64,000 nucleotides of DNA, taken from contig JAIVLN010000004.1 in assembly GCA_020524245.1 (NCBI GenBank), forward strand, positions 310,001 to 374,000, given 5' to 3'. The notes beneath the pieces are model-generated. The model was not told the origin of the DNA. It was given only the letters and a program-made list of their open reading frames with translations, and made no database searches. Made by a program: the position numbers and the translations under genes. This document shows positions 52,765 through 61,399 of this stretch, piece by piece. The number at the start of each line of letters is the position of its first letter. Position 1 is the stretch's first letter. This DNA comes from Rossellomorea aquimaris (GTDB taxonomy: Bacteria > Bacillota > Bacilli > Bacillales > Fictibacillaceae).

Positions 52765-54246
52765 TCAACCTGTATTTTCTTGTTTTTTATGATTTTGTGG
52801 TCGGACGATACTTGGACGGACTTTCGATAACGGCACCGCAACACGGATGAGCACTTGCATCAATGCTTGTGGATTGAACGGAATGAAAGGCCACAAATAA
52901 GGTGTGTTCAGGTTTTGGATGTTGCACAAGAAAACGATAACGAGTGTGAACCCGACCATGAAGCCAGGCACTCCCCAAATCAACACGAGCGTAATCATGA
53001 CAAGTCGTACGATTTTATTCGCTACACTCAGTTCATAACTTGGTGTTGAGAATGACCCGATCGCAGCAAGTGCGACATATAAGATGACTTCCGAGACAAA
53101 CAACCCTACATCGATTGCGATTTGCCCAATCAGGACGGCGGCAATCAACCCCATAGCGGTTGATAATGCCGATGGCGTATGGATCGCGGCCATCCTCAGC
53201 ACATCAATGCCAAGTTCGGCAAACAAAATCTGCAAATAAATCGGGATATTAGATTCTTTCGTAGGACCGATGAAATCTAGACCCTCCGGCAGCAGGTTTT
53301 CATTCAAAACAAACAGAAGCCACAGCGGGAGCAGAAAGACAGAAGTGAGCATGCCTCCGAAACGGATCCATCTCAAGAATGCCCCGATCATTGGGGTTTG
53401 CCTGTATTCCTCTGCGTGCTGCACATGGTGGAAAAACGTCGTCGGTGTAATGATGACGCTAGGAGATGTGTCGACGAAAATGAGCACATGCCCTTCAAGT
53501 AAGTGGGTCGCAGCAACATCGGGCCGTTCGGTGTATCTTACGAGCGGGTATGGGTTCCATCCCTGTTTGACAATAAACTCTTCTATTGTTTTGTCTGCCA
53601 TCGGAATTCCGTCGATCCGGATATTGTCGAGTTCTTTTTTAATCGTTTCAATCAGTCCTGGATCGGCTACATCTTCTAGATAAGATAAACATACGTCCGT
53701 TTTCGATCGGTCACCGATTTGGACGATTTCATTACGAAGACGCTCATCCCGCAATCGTCTACGAGTCAGGGCTGTGTTCTCAACAATGTTCTCGGTATAT
53801 CCATCTCGCGCTCCCCGGACAACCTTCTCAACATCTGGTTCTTGCGGAGTACGACCTGGATAACTACGGACATCGACGATGAATCCTTCATCATGACCGT
53901 CAATAAGCACGGCTATCAGCCCGGAAAGCACCCGGTCAATGACCTCATCCAAGTTTTTCGCCGTGGACACCTGCTGATGGGCGAGGTGGTTTTTGATCAT
54001 GTCCTTCGCCTTAGTGCTCGTACGGAAATCATCATTCATGACGAGCAGCTCTTTTAACAGCATAATGATGTATTCGCTGTCACAGAGGCCTGTACAATAA
54101 TAGATCTGGACTTCTTTGTTCAGAATGTTCATCTTCCGTACACCGACGTCGAAGCTCTTTCCTATGCCGATTTTTTCTTTCAAAAACTCTTCGTTTTCAG
54201 CGATTTTCTTTTTGATCGGTGTTTCCTTTTCCTTTTTCGGATTCAT
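52765..54246 (-). CDS. spoVAF: spore germination protein SpoVAF
   Basis: SpoVAF resembles the GerA-type A subunits of germinant receptors and is part of the spoVA operon. The 493-residue protein has a large hydrophilic N-terminal half (about 1-270) with the family pattern [24 protein letters not shown] and [17 protein letters not shown], then about five transmembrane segments. Start at 54246 follows AAAGGAG by 8 bases; a GTG 3 codons earlier is less well placed. It overlaps spoVAEA by 50 bases. Length equals B. subtilis (493). Confidence 0.95.
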   Translation of the reverse strand: MNPKKEKETPIKKKIAENEEFLKEKIGIGKSFDVGVRKMNILNKEVQIYYCTGLCDSEYIIMLLKELLVMNDDFRTSTKAKDMIKNHLAHQQVSTAKNLDEVIDRVLSGLIAVLIDGHDEGFIVDVRSYPGRTPQEPDVEKVVRGARDGYTENIVENTALTRRRLRDERLRNEIVQIGDRSKTDVCLSYLEDVADPGLIETIKKELDNIRIDGIPMADKTIEEFIVKQGWNPYPLVRYTERPDVAATHLLEGHVLIFVDTSPSVIITPTTFFHHVQHAEEYRQTPMIGAFLRWIRFGGMLTSVFLLPLWLLFVLNENLLPEGLDFIGPTKESNIPIYLQILFAELGIDVLRMAAIHTPSALSTAMGLIAAVLIGQIAIDVGLFVSEVILYVALAAIGSFSTPSYELSVANKIVRLVMITLVLIWGVPGFMVGFTLVIVFLCNIQNLNTPYLWPFIPFNPQALMQVLIRVAVPLSKVRPSIVRPQNHKKQENTG

Positions 54247-54802
54247 GTTGCCCACTCCTTTCTAAGATGAGTTCAATTGCTTGTCTCGTAATCGGTGCAC
54301 CCCGCTCTGCGTGGTCAATGCCCGCCATTTTTCCAATATCACCGACTCCGACTATGAATGGTATATCGAGTTCATCAAGTATATATACGGTGTCTCCGTC
54401 CAAACGACCGAACTCCATATCCGGAAGACCGCTCTTATCAACGCCGTAAGCGGAAAGTTCTCCGAAGCGATCGATACTGACGTCCACCTTGGTCCATTCC
54501 GCTAGATGGGTTTTGGACGCCACCGCAATCGCTCCAAGCACTTCCACGTCCGGGTGGTTGCATACCTCGCGCATCGCACGTTCTCCAGGACCTTCTCCCC
54601 TGTATCCGCAATCATCGAACATGACGAGTACAGGATCATATGGAGTTGATAAAATCATGGAGACGAGTTCTTCGCCCGACATTTTGGAAGGATTACCCCA
54701 GGATTGGGAAATGCAGCGACCTCCGATTTCTTTCGCAACATGCTCCACGGCCTTCAAAGCGTACAAGTCTCCATCCGTAATCATGATGACTCGTTTTTTC
54801 AT
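54197..54802 (-). CDS. spoVAEA: stage V sporulation protein AEA (SpoVAEA)
   Basis: A soluble 201-residue protein of the SpoVA channel locus that starts [20 protein letters not shown] and contains [18 protein letters not shown]. subtilis SpoVAEA has 203 residues. It is needed for dipicolinic acid uptake into the forespore together with the other SpoVA proteins. The stop lies 50 bases inside spoVAF, so the two are coupled; spoVAEB ends 6 bp before its start. Confidence 0.94.
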   Translation of the reverse strand: MKKRVIMITDGDLYALKAVEHVAKEIGGRCISQSWGNPSKMSGEELVSMILSTPYDPVLVMFDDCGYRGEGPGERAMREVCNHPDVEVLGAIAVASKTHLAEWTKVDVSIDRFGELSAYGVDKSGLPDMEFGRLDGDTVYILDELDIPFIVGVGDIGKMAGIDHAERGAPITRQAIELILERSGQHESEKGKGNTDQKENR

Positions 54803-54808
54803 GTCAGA

Positions 54809-55159
54809 TCATCCTTTTGGTTTGAAAAGCACAGCGACTATGAATCCGAACAAGATGGCGGAGGAGATACCGGCTGAGGTGAGCTGGAAGATCCCCATTG
54901 CGATTCCGATGAATCCATGGTCTTCCGATTCGGCCATCGCCCCATGTAAAAGGGAGTGACCGAAACTCGTGATAGGAACGGTTGCCCCTGCTCCTGCAAA
55001 TGCAATCAACCTGTCGTATAATCCGAAGCCATCGAGACAGGCTCCGGCTACAACAAATCCTGAAGTAAGGTGGGCAGGAGTGATGTTGAAGAAATCGAGC
55101 AGCAATTGACCGATCAAGCAAATCAGACCACCGACGACAAATGCGATAAGATATTCCAT
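54809..55159 (-). CDS. spoVAEB: stage V sporulation protein AEB (SpoVAE)
   Basis: A 116-residue membrane protein with about four hydrophobic segments and the sequence [21 protein letters not shown], similar to SpoVAC (GGFICLIGQGIS). It is part of the inner-membrane channel for calcium-dipicolinate in spores. Its ATG shares one base with the spoVAD stop (TAATG). Confidence 0.95.
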   Translation of the reverse strand: MEYLIAFVVGGLICLIGQLLLDFFNITPAHLTSGFVVAGACLDGFGLYDRLIAFAGAGATVPITSFGHSLLHGAMAESEDHGFIGIAMGIFQLTSAGISSAILFGFIVAVLFKPKG

Positions 55160-56181
55160 TATTGATTCCCACCTCCTGAAACAGCCTCTAAGACGACACC
55201 GTGAGCAATGGTCGGAATCGATTCCTGCTGTTGAATCATGATCGGGTTCATGAGCGCACCCGTTGCAACGACGAAGATCCGCTTCAAATTACCCGCCTTC
55301 ATCTCTTTCAGCAAATGTCCGTAGGTAACGACCGCTGAGCAGGCACACCCACTACCACCTGCAAAGACCGGCTGATCCGGTCGATAAACGAGCAGTCCAC
55401 AGTCTTGATGGTTCGCTGTCAGATCATAATTTTGTTCTTTTAACAGTTCAATTAAAATCGGTGTACCGACAGCGGAAAGATCGCCCGTCGCAATCATGTC
55501 ATAGTAATCAGGAGAACGTCCTGTATCTTTCAAGTGTGTTGCGATTGTATCTGCAGCAGCCGGCGCCATAGCTGAACCCATGTCAAATGGATCGGTAATC
55601 CCTAAGTCCATCACCCGACCGATGGTTGCACAGGTGATTTTAATCGGGGACGGGGTCGTACTGACAATCGATGCGCCCGCACCTGTAACGGTGTAGGTTG
55701 CAGAATCCGGTTTCTGACCACCGTATTCTGTCGGGTATCGGAATTGCCGTTCTGCTGTTGCGTTGTGACTACTGACTGCCGTCAACACGTTGTTTGCGAA
55801 CTCCCCATCAATTAATGCAGATGCGACTGCAAGGGTCTCCATTGATGTGGAACATGCACCGAACATACCTAGAAACGGAATCTGATTTTGACGTGCCGTA
55901 TAGTTGGCGATGACCGTCTGGTTGATTAGATCACCTGATAAAAATAAATCGATATCGGATGCTTGTTTAGTCCCTTTTTCCAAACAAATGTTGATTGCTT
56001 GTTCCATAAGATGACGTTCCGCGAGCTCCCAATTGGCCTGACCGCAATGGAGTTCATCAAACGATAGATCATATTGATCCCCTAAAGGACCCGCCGCTTC
56101 TTCTGGACCGACGACAGCAGCTGAGGATGTAATGTATATCGGTTTAGAAAAAGTCCAAGTTTGCTTACCAGTTAACTTCAT
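55159..56181 (-). CDS. spoVAD: stage V sporulation protein AD (SpoVAD)
   Basis: SpoVAD has a thiolase/ketosynthase fold and binds dipicolinic acid, acting with the SpoVA channel in the spore inner membrane. The 340-residue protein carries [20 protein letters not shown] (about 106-125), where the thiolase Cys is retained in GACST, and [19 protein letters not shown]. Length matches B. subtilis (338). It lies 21 bp after spoVAC. Confidence 0.96.
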   Translation of the reverse strand: MKLTGKQTWTFSKPIYITSSAAVVGPEEAAGPLGDQYDLSFDELHCGQANWELAERHLMEQAINICLEKGTKQASDIDLFLSGDLINQTVIANYTARQNQIPFLGMFGACSTSMETLAVASALIDGEFANNVLTAVSSHNATAERQFRYPTEYGGQKPDSATYTVTGAGASIVSTTPSPIKITCATIGRVMDLGITDPFDMGSAMAPAAADTIATHLKDTGRSPDYYDMIATGDLSAVGTPILIELLKEQNYDLTANHQDCGLLVYRPDQPVFAGGSGCACSAVVTYGHLLKEMKAGNLKRIFVVATGALMNPIMIQQQESIPTIAHGVVLEAVSGGGNQ

Positions 56182-56202
56182 GATTGTCAGTCCCCCTGAG
56201 AC

Positions 56203-56667
56203 TTAAAGGAATTGTTGGATAATATATCGGAGCATTCCGATGACATAGGCGGAAACCGCTCCAAAAACGATGACAGCTCCTGCCAATTTGAATAGGTTCG
56301 TCGCGATCCCAAGAACGATCCCTTCACTTTTGTGTTCGAGAGCGGCACTTGTGACCGCATTTGCAAAGCCTGTAACCGGTACGATCGACCCTGCACCGCC
56401 AAATTGACCGATTTTATCGTACACACCAAAACCTGTGAGTAACGAAGCGACCAGGATCAGTGTGGCAACAGTCGGATTGCCGGCTGTTTTTTCGGTAAAA
56501 TTAAAAAACGTAATGTAAAAGTTGGAGATTCCTTGCCCGATCAAGCAAATGAATCCTCCGACCATGAACGCTTTGAACGCATTCAAGACATATGGGGTTT
56601 TCGGCTGCAAAGGTTTAATTTTTTCTTTGTATGCCTGTTGTTCAGGTGTCAGCTTTTTCTTAGCCAA
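56203..56667 (-). CDS. spoVAC: stage V sporulation protein AC (SpoVAC)
   Basis: SpoVAC forms a mechanosensitive channel in the spore inner membrane and helps dipicolinate movement. The 154-residue protein has a hydrophilic start and about four transmembrane segments, with VGGFICLIGQGISNFYIT and GFANAVTSAALEHKSEG. The start is TTG at 56667, preceded by AAGGAG at about 10 bases; no better codon exists. Length matches B. subtilis (150). Confidence 0.95.
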   Translation of the reverse strand: MAKKKLTPEQQAYKEKIKPLQPKTPYVLNAFKAFMVGGFICLIGQGISNFYITFFNFTEKTAGNPTVATLILVASLLTGFGVYDKIGQFGGAGSIVPVTGFANAVTSAALEHKSEGIVLGIATNLFKLAGAVIVFGAVSAYVIGMLRYIIQQFL

Positions 56668-56703
56668 ATGAAATCCACTCCTTGTTTTGGATGAGCAACA
56701 CTT

Positions 56704-57126
56704 CTACAAATGGACAAAGAATATCCAATGAAATAACGAGCCGAACACTTTTCCAAAAAGAATAGCCATCAGAAGGATCAGCACTTGCTCCTTGAATCCC
56801 ACCCGTTTCATGAGGATAGGAAGCACATTCAATACTTCCGTCAAAGCGGCGGCCAGCATGCCGATAAACGTGCCGCTTGCAAGGCCGATCGGAACGAGCA
56901 GCCACGGACTGCTTGTAATCGTCATGTCTCGAAGTCCGTACCAACTGGAAAAAAGGACCCCGAGGATGATACTTATTTCATAGCTTCTGATGCGTGCATG
57001 TGTTTTGGAAATCTGCATAAGTCTGGGAAGGATGCCGAACACGGTGAGTACTGCTACAAATCCGGCACCGACGGCCAAACCTCCACCTAATCCGATCAAC
57101 ATGACGCTAAGTATTTTGATTGTCAT
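56704..57126 (-). CDS. spoVAB: stage V sporulation protein AB (SpoVAB)
   Basis: A 140-residue membrane protein with about four or five hydrophobic segments (GLGGGLAVGAGFVAVLTVFGI; GTFIGMLAAALTEVLNVLPI), part of the SpoVA operon. ATG at 57126 gives a length equal to B. subtilis SpoVAB (141) and is preceded by a GAAGAAG stretch; an in-frame GTG at 57147 would add seven basic residues. It starts inside spoVAA (20-base overlap). Confidence 0.9.
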   Translation of the reverse strand: MTIKILSVMLIGLGGGLAVGAGFVAVLTVFGILPRLMQISKTHARIRSYEISIILGVLFSSWYGLRDMTITSSPWLLVPIGLASGTFIGMLAAALTEVLNVLPILMKRVGFKEQVLILLMAILFGKVFGSLFHWIFFVHL

Positions 57127-57739
57127 GGGTCTTCTTCTCATTCTCACTGTTTTCGTTCATAACGACGTACTGATCGAGATCCTGTTGATAGTTGAACATC
57201 TCCACATCGAGAGGACTAGGCTCCTCATTGAAGCGCTTTTTGAAAATGTGGTTGAAAAACAACACCATTCCAAGCCCGAGCCCTAGCGAATAAGGAATCT
57301 GAAGCAGAAGTGGATAATCATTCTCCCGACCTGTCACGATGTAATAGATCTTCTGATGCACTTCCTGCATACTGACATCCTCATGGAAGTTCATAATGGC
57401 AAGTGCCGCACCGATGAATAATAGAAGCCAAACGATAACGAAGTAGACACCGGTCATTTTCGGTTTCTTGTACTGGACTTCTATGATCGTTTGCGCGGTT
57501 CCGATTGTTTGGATGTCGATGCTTGGGTATTCGTCTCGTATCGCTTTAAGAACTTTCATAAGGTCGATGATGACGATGTTTTTGTCATGGATCGTAATTT
57601 TGTGGATGATGATTTGACCGATCTTTTCAATGACCAGATCGGGTCCTACGATTTGGGCAAGGTCCTTGATACGTACGGTTTGATTTGGAGAAACATGCAG
57701 CTTATGTCGCATACGTAGATACACCGCTTCAGCATCCAT
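57107..57739 (-). CDS. spoVAA: stage V sporulation protein AA (SpoVAA)
   Basis: First gene of the spoVA operon. The 210-residue protein has an N-terminal soluble region starting MDAEAVYLRMRHKLHVSPNQ, then two transmembrane segments (about 98-118 and 143-165) and a charged C-terminus. B. subtilis SpoVAA has 206 residues. The start follows AAGGGGGAC. A well-matched sigma-G promoter lies 34 bp upstream, as expected for a forespore operon. Confidence 0.95.
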   Translation of the reverse strand: MDAEAVYLRMRHKLHVSPNQTVRIKDLAQIVGPDLVIEKIGQIIIHKITIHDKNIVIIDLMKVLKAIRDEYPSIDIQTIGTAQTIIEVQYKKPKMTGVYFVIVWLLLFIGAALAIMNFHEDVSMQEVHQKIYYIVTGRENDYPLLLQIPYSLGLGLGMVLFFNHIFKKRFNEEPSPLDVEMFNYQQDLDQYVVMNENSENEKKTHDNQNT

Positions 57740-57772
57740 AGTAAGTCCCCCTTATGCCAATTCGTTTATGTG

Positions 57773-57802
57773 TAGTATGTTTCTTCCAAACCTGTATCAT
57801 TC
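57773..57802 (-). promoter_or_regulatory. sigma-G promoter of the spoVA operon
   Basis: Minus strand GAATG (57798-57802), 18 bases, then a perfect CATACTA (57773-57779), agreeing with the classical sigma-G consensus GHATR-N18-CATNHTA. It lies 34 bp before the spoVAA start, and spoVA is a known sigma-G operon. Confidence 0.75.
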
Positions 57803-57939
57803 TGTCCGCCCAGGTTCTCCAACAATTACCTTTTAATGAGTTGAGCATGCTTAGGACCATCAAATTGCTTAGGCTCTTTTCTAGAAGAGTGTTGTTTTTG
57901 AGACGATACCTAGAAACTGTGACACTTGAGGCAAGTTTG

Positions 57940-58064
57940 ATTTCCACTACGGACAGTCACTTTCCGCGGGCAACGCTTCAGCTTCCTCGGAAGTAAAACC
58001 GCTTCCTGCGGGATCTTCAGCTGTTGCTTTTCCCGCAGGAGTCGACTGTCCTACGCTCCAATCA
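57940..58064 (+). repeat. Bacillaceae intergenic palindromic element, copy A
   Basis: It runs from TTTGATTTCC to CTCCAATCA and contains CTTTCCGCGGGC, CTTCAGC (twice), CCTCGG, CCTGCGGG and TTTTCCCGCAGGAGTC. This pattern is one I recognise as a widely scattered non-coding element of Bacillus-type genomes. It is in the gap between sigF and spoVAA (58 to 540 bp from spoVAA), which holds no gene. Confidence 0.6.
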
Positions 58065-58077
58065 AAAGGACCTAGCG

Positions 58078-58203
58078 AAGGAAATACACGTAGACTCCTG
58101 CGGGAAAGCGAAGACGTTGAGACCCCACAGTGAGCGTACTTTGCGAACGAGGAGGCTCAGCGCGAGCCCGTGGAAAGCGTAGTGTATTTCCGAAGCGGTA
58201 GAA
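58078..58203 (-). repeat. Bacillaceae intergenic palindromic element, copy B (inverted)
   Basis: The same blocks appear in reverse orientation: GACTCCTGCGGGAAAGCG, GAGACCCC, GAGGAGGCTCAGCG and CGTGGAAAGCG. GACTCCTGCGGGAAA at 58093-58107 is the exact reverse complement of 58029-58043 in copy A, so A and B stand head to head and could form a very large hairpin. Confidence 0.6.
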
Positions 58204-58277
58204 TATCTCGCAATTTAAACCAACAGCCAGGGTTAAGGAACAATAATGTCTGCAAAAAGATCCTTACTTTAAAACGT

Positions 58278-58319
58278 AAAAAACCCAGATGCGACGAGTC
58301 ATTCGTCCATCTGGGTTTT
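58278..58319 (-). terminator. intrinsic terminator of spoIIAA-spoIIAB-sigF
   Basis: AAAACCCAGATG pairs with CATCTGGGTTTT and GACGA with TCGTC further in; the minus strand continues TTTTTTACG. The stem begins in the last codons of sigF. Confidence 0.88.
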
Positions 58320-59057
58320 CATTTCCTGCAATATTTTCTTTTCGAGGCGGGAGACTTGGACTTGTGAGATACCAAGCCTTGTAGCGACTTCAGACTGGGT
58401 TTGATCTTTGAAGTATCTGAGGTACACGATCAGCCGCTCACGTTCATTGAGCGTTTGTATGGCTTCCCTCAAAGCAATCTGATCGAACCACTTCATTTCC
58501 TCTTGGTCCGAGATTTGATCAAGCAAGGTAATCGGATCGCCATCGTTTTCATAAACCGTCTCATGGATGGAGGAAGGTGCTCTAACAGCTTCTTGGGCCA
58601 TCACGACGTCTTCAGGACTGATCTCGAGTTTCGAGGCGATTTCATTGATCGTCGGGTTCCTCCCGAGATCTTTTGATAATTCGTCTTTCATTTTCCGGAC
58701 TTTATTGCCGAGCTCCTTCAAGGAACGGCTGACTTTTACAGTGCCATCATCCCTTATGAACCGTTGGATCTCTCCAATGATCATCGGTACCGCATAGGTT
58801 GAGAATTTTACGTCATAACTAAGATCGAATTTATCGACAGATTTGAGCAGACCAATACTTCCGATTTGGAAAAGGTCATCCGGTTCGTACCCTCTGTTCA
58901 AAAAACGTTGTACAACTGACCAGACAAGGCGCATGTTCTTCTCGACAATCGTATCACGAGCCGTCTGATCACCATCTTGACTACGTTGAATCAACTCTTT
59001 CATTTCCTTGTCATTCAGGTACGTGGTCTTTTTATCTTGTTTGACGTCCAAATCCAT
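58299..59057 (-). CDS. sigF: RNA polymerase sigma factor sigma F
   Basis: Sigma F is the first forespore-specific sigma factor. The 252-residue protein has the sigma-70 regions in order: 1.2-2 (LIQRSQDGDQTARDTIVEKN, GYEPDDLFQIGSIGLL near 77-92), region 3 (VSRSLKEL, NPTINEIASKLEIS) and region 4 with the helix-turn-helix SEVATRLGISQVQVSRLEKKIL at the C-terminus. Length matches B. subtilis (255). It is the last gene of the spoIIA operon, 13 bp after spoIIAB, and its activity is held by SpoIIAB until septation. Confidence 0.97.
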   Translation of the reverse strand: MDLDVKQDKKTTYLNDKEMKELIQRSQDGDQTARDTIVEKNMRLVWSVVQRFLNRGYEPDDLFQIGSIGLLKSVDKFDLSYDVKFSTYAVPMIIGEIQRFIRDDGTVKVSRSLKELGNKVRKMKDELSKDLGRNPTINEIASKLEISPEDVVMAQEAVRAPSSIHETVYENDGDPITLLDQISDQEEMKWFDQIALREAIQTLNERERLIVYLRYFKDQTQSEVATRLGISQVQVSRLEKKILQEMKTQMDE

Positions 59058-59070
59058 AGGCTTAGCTCCC

Positions 59071-59511
59071 TTAATTACAAAGCGCTTTATGATTTGATAA
59101 ATACTTTTTCAAGCGGATCGTGGTGCCGAAGGATTTTTCTGTTTCAATCTCAATCTGATCCATGAAGTTCTCCATGATCGTGAAGCCCATTCCTGAACGT
59201 TCCAGTTCAGGCTTAGTGGTGAATAATGGCTGACGGGCTTCGTCCAGGTTATCGATTCCGATCCCTTCATCGCGAATGACGACTTCAACACAACCGTCCT
59301 CCAAACGACATTCGATGTGCACCATGCCATTCTCTTTGTTTTCATATCCATGAATGATTGCATTCGTAACCGCTTCAGAAACGACGGTCTTGATTTCCGT
59401 CAATTCATCGACAGTCGGATCGAGCTGCGCGATGAACGCTGCTACTGTTACACGTGCAAAGGATTCATTTTCACTTTTCGCAGAGAATTCCATTTTCATT
59501 ACATTTTCCAT
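59071..59511 (-). CDS. spoIIAB: anti-sigma F factor and kinase SpoIIAB
   Basis: SpoIIAB binds sigma F and also phosphorylates SpoIIAA. The 146-residue GHKL-type kinase has the N-box [15 protein letters not shown] (about 46-60), the G1 box IRDEGIGI, and [13 protein letters not shown] (about 115-127), all nearly identical to B. subtilis (146 residues). Its start shares one base with the spoIIAA stop (TAATG), which implies tight coupling. Confidence 0.98.
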   Translation of the reverse strand: MENVMKMEFSAKSENESFARVTVAAFIAQLDPTVDELTEIKTVVSEAVTNAIIHGYENKENGMVHIECRLEDGCVEVVIRDEGIGIDNLDEARQPLFTTKPELERSGMGFTIMENFMDQIEIETEKSFGTTIRLKKYLSNHKALCN

Positions 59512-59861
59512 TATGCCACCCCCAGCGTGTTCAGTGCTTTTTGTTCACTGTCCTCAAGACGGATGATCTTGAACAAGCCTGACATTTCGAACAGTCTTTT
59601 TACAGAAGGGGAGATCGAACATACAACCATTTCTCCACCTTGACTTTTAATCAATTTATATCGGCCTAGGATTACACCTAATCCTGAGCTATCCATAAAA
59701 GACAAGGCTTCCAAATTCAAAACGATGTCATGAATCTGATTTTCTTGGATGGTCTGGTCGACTTCTTCTCGTAACTGTGCCGCTGTATGGTGGTCTAATT
59801 CACCGGATAATCGGATACAAAGTACACGGTCTTTCACTTCGAGTTTTACGCTGAGACTCAC
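59511..59861 (-). CDS. spoIIAA: anti-anti-sigma factor SpoIIAA
   Basis: SpoIIAA frees sigma F by binding SpoIIAB; SpoIIAB inactivates it by phosphorylating Ser58, and SpoIIE reverses this. The 116-residue STAS protein has the target in [15 protein letters not shown] with Ser58 after Asp57. The start is GTG at 59861 after GGAGGAGAGG. First gene of spoIIAA-AB-sigF, with a matching sigma-H promoter upstream. Confidence 0.97.
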   Translation of the reverse strand: MSLSVKLEVKDRVLCIRLSGELDHHTAAQLREEVDQTIQENQIHDIVLNLEALSFMDSSGLGVILGRYKLIKSQGGEMVVCSISPSVKRLFEMSGLFKIIRLEDSEQKALNTLGVA

Positions 59862-59894
59862 TTACCTCTCCTCCTTCTTCTGGGTAGTGAGTCA

Positions 59895-59922
59895 ATTCTA
59901 TACCGCTATAGTTGAATCCTTC
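59895..59922 (-). promoter_or_regulatory. sigma-H promoter of the spoIIA operon
   Basis: Minus strand GAAGGATTC (59914-59922), 14 bases, AGAAT (59895-59899). This fits the sigma-H consensus RWAGGAWWT-N14-HGAAT at all but one position. It lies about 35 bp before the GTG, and the B. subtilis operon is known to use sigma H (with Spo0A). Confidence 0.75.
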
Positions 59923-59961
59923 ACGATGACAAAACTAGTGTCGAATCGATAAAATAATACT

Positions 59962-61134
59962 TTATGGTGTTTGTGAGAACTTACCGACAGTTCGCTTGAA
60001 TAGCCCCCACCAGTTAGCTGACGGGACGTTTTCAGATGCGACAAGTGGCGATTGAGTCACGGTTTTTCCGTTGTTTTTCACAACGAGTGTTCCAAGACGA
60101 TCCCCTTTCTCAATCGGCATGTTGAGACTCTTTTTGATTTTGATTTCCGTTTTCAGCTTCAGTTTCTTCTCTCCTTTTTTCATCAAAATGGAGATCGGCT
60201 CTGAAGTCTGCATTTGGACGGTTTTGGAAGCACCTTTTTGCACTTCGACTTTCTCGATCATTTGATGACGATCGTAGAGCTTTTGCGTTTCGTAATTGGC
60301 GAAGGCGTAATCAAGCATTTGGGTCACTTGAGCGTTCCGTTCTTTTGTCGTAGGAGCACCCATTACGACCGCGATGACACGCATGCCGTTTTTCTTAGCA
60401 GTAGCCGTCAGACAATATTTCGCTTCAGACGTGTACCCTGTTTTGAGCCCATCGACGCCAGGATAGAATTTTACAAGCTTGTTCGTGTTCACGAGCCAGA
60501 ATTTCTTCTCGGTATTTTCACGTAAGTAATCTTCGTATTGACCGGTATACTTCGTAATCTGCTCGTACTTCAATAGTTCCTTTGCCATCAGCGCCATATC
60601 CCGGGCAGTACTGTAGTGCTCCTTACCAGGAAGACCTGTCGCATTTTCGAAGTGTGTATTTTTCAGGCCCAGTTCCTTCGCCTTGTCGTTCATCAGTTTC
60701 ACGAACGCATCGTTTGTTCCGGCGATATGCTCACCAAGTGCAACGGATGCATCGTTCCCTGAAGCTAACGCAATCCCTTTAAGCATCTCTTCAACCGTCA
60801 TTTCTTCTCCAGCTTCCAGGAAAATTTGAGAACCTCCCATTGAAGCAGCGTATTCGCTCGTACGCACTTTGTCTTTCATGTTGATTTTGCCTTTATGAAG
60901 GGCTTCCATCACGAGAATCATCGTCATGATTTTGGTCATACTTGCTGGAGGAAGCTTCTCATCAGCATTTTTATCAAATAAAACACTGCCCGTATCCCTT
61001 TCAATCAGGATGGCAGAAGATGCATTATTCGCAAGAGAGTTCACAGTTACATGGTCTTCGTTTGCAAAAGCGGCCGGTGATACAACTGAAAAAGCGATCA
61101 TAACCGCCAGAATACTAGAAAAAATACGTTTCAT
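59962..61134 (-). CDS. dacF: D-alanyl-D-alanine carboxypeptidase DacF
   Basis: DacF is a penicillin-binding protein made in the forespore that modifies spore peptidoglycan with DacB. The 390-residue protein has a signal peptide (about 1-24) and the triad SMTK at 65-68, SGN at 125-127 and KTG at 231-233, with a beta-rich C-terminal domain and a possible amphipathic end (WWGLFKRTVGKF). Length matches B. subtilis (389). The ATG follows GGAGGG by 8 bases. It reads into the spoIIA operon, with about 100 bp between. Confidence 0.95.
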   Translation of the reverse strand: MKRIFSSILAVMIAFSVVSPAAFANEDHVTVNSLANNASSAILIERDTGSVLFDKNADEKLPPASMTKIMTMILVMEALHKGKINMKDKVRTSEYAASMGGSQIFLEAGEEMTVEEMLKGIALASGNDASVALGEHIAGTNDAFVKLMNDKAKELGLKNTHFENATGLPGKEHYSTARDMALMAKELLKYEQITKYTGQYEDYLRENTEKKFWLVNTNKLVKFYPGVDGLKTGYTSEAKYCLTATAKKNGMRVIAVVMGAPTTKERNAQVTQMLDYAFANYETQKLYDRHQMIEKVEVQKGASKTVQMQTSEPISILMKKGEKKLKLKTEIKIKKSLNMPIEKGDRLGTLVVKNNGKTVTQSPLVASENVPSANWWGLFKRTVGKFSQTP

Positions 61135-61162
61135 GGCATAATCCCTCCATTCTTATTATTCT

Positions 61163-61191
61163 TATATTTTCCAATTTTGGAGAGTTTATAC
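61163..61191 (-). promoter_or_regulatory. candidate sigma-F promoter of dacF
   Basis: Minus strand GTATA (61187-61191), 14 bases, GGAAAATATA (61163-61172). The -10 matches GGNNANANTW except one base; the spacing is one or two bases shorter than usual. dacF is a known sigma-F gene. Confidence 0.45.
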
Positions 61192-61207
61192 TAGTGCGAG
61201 GACTGGG

Positions 61208-61320
61208 TTTTTGAAAAAGGGGAGTGGGTTTTAGAAATTTGCGCTCTCATCTTAGAAAAATCACATGAGGTTTTAGAATTTTGCACGTGGGTCTTAGAAA
61301 AACAGCGACTCGTTTTAGAA
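61208..61320. repeat. six copies of a 21-bp repeat upstream of dacF
   Basis: The core TTTTAGAA or TCTTAGAA recurs at 61229, 61250, 61271, 61292 and 61313, with TTTTTGAA at 61208; every step is exactly 21 bp. The 13 bases between cores vary. Read on the minus strand the frame would give a seven-residue repeat containing SKT, but there is no ribosome-binding site. See findings. Confidence 0.75.
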
Positions 61321-61350
61321 CTCGGGCCTTTTTTACTACCACATTCCAAT

Positions 61351-61389
61351 AAAAAAACTGCCCTGGAGCATTCGCTCAAGGGCAGTTTC
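61351..61389 (-). terminator. intrinsic terminator after pdp
   Basis: AAACTGCCCT-GAGC pairs with GCTC-AGGGCAGTTT; the minus strand continues TTTTTTATT. It lies 11 bp past the pdp stop. Confidence 0.9.
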
Positions 61390-61399
61390 ACCTTATAGT

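Noticed and set aside
61208-61320. Possible CRISPR-like array of 8-base cores and 13-base variable parts
   Set aside because: Core and spacer are far too short for any known CRISPR type and no cas genes are near.
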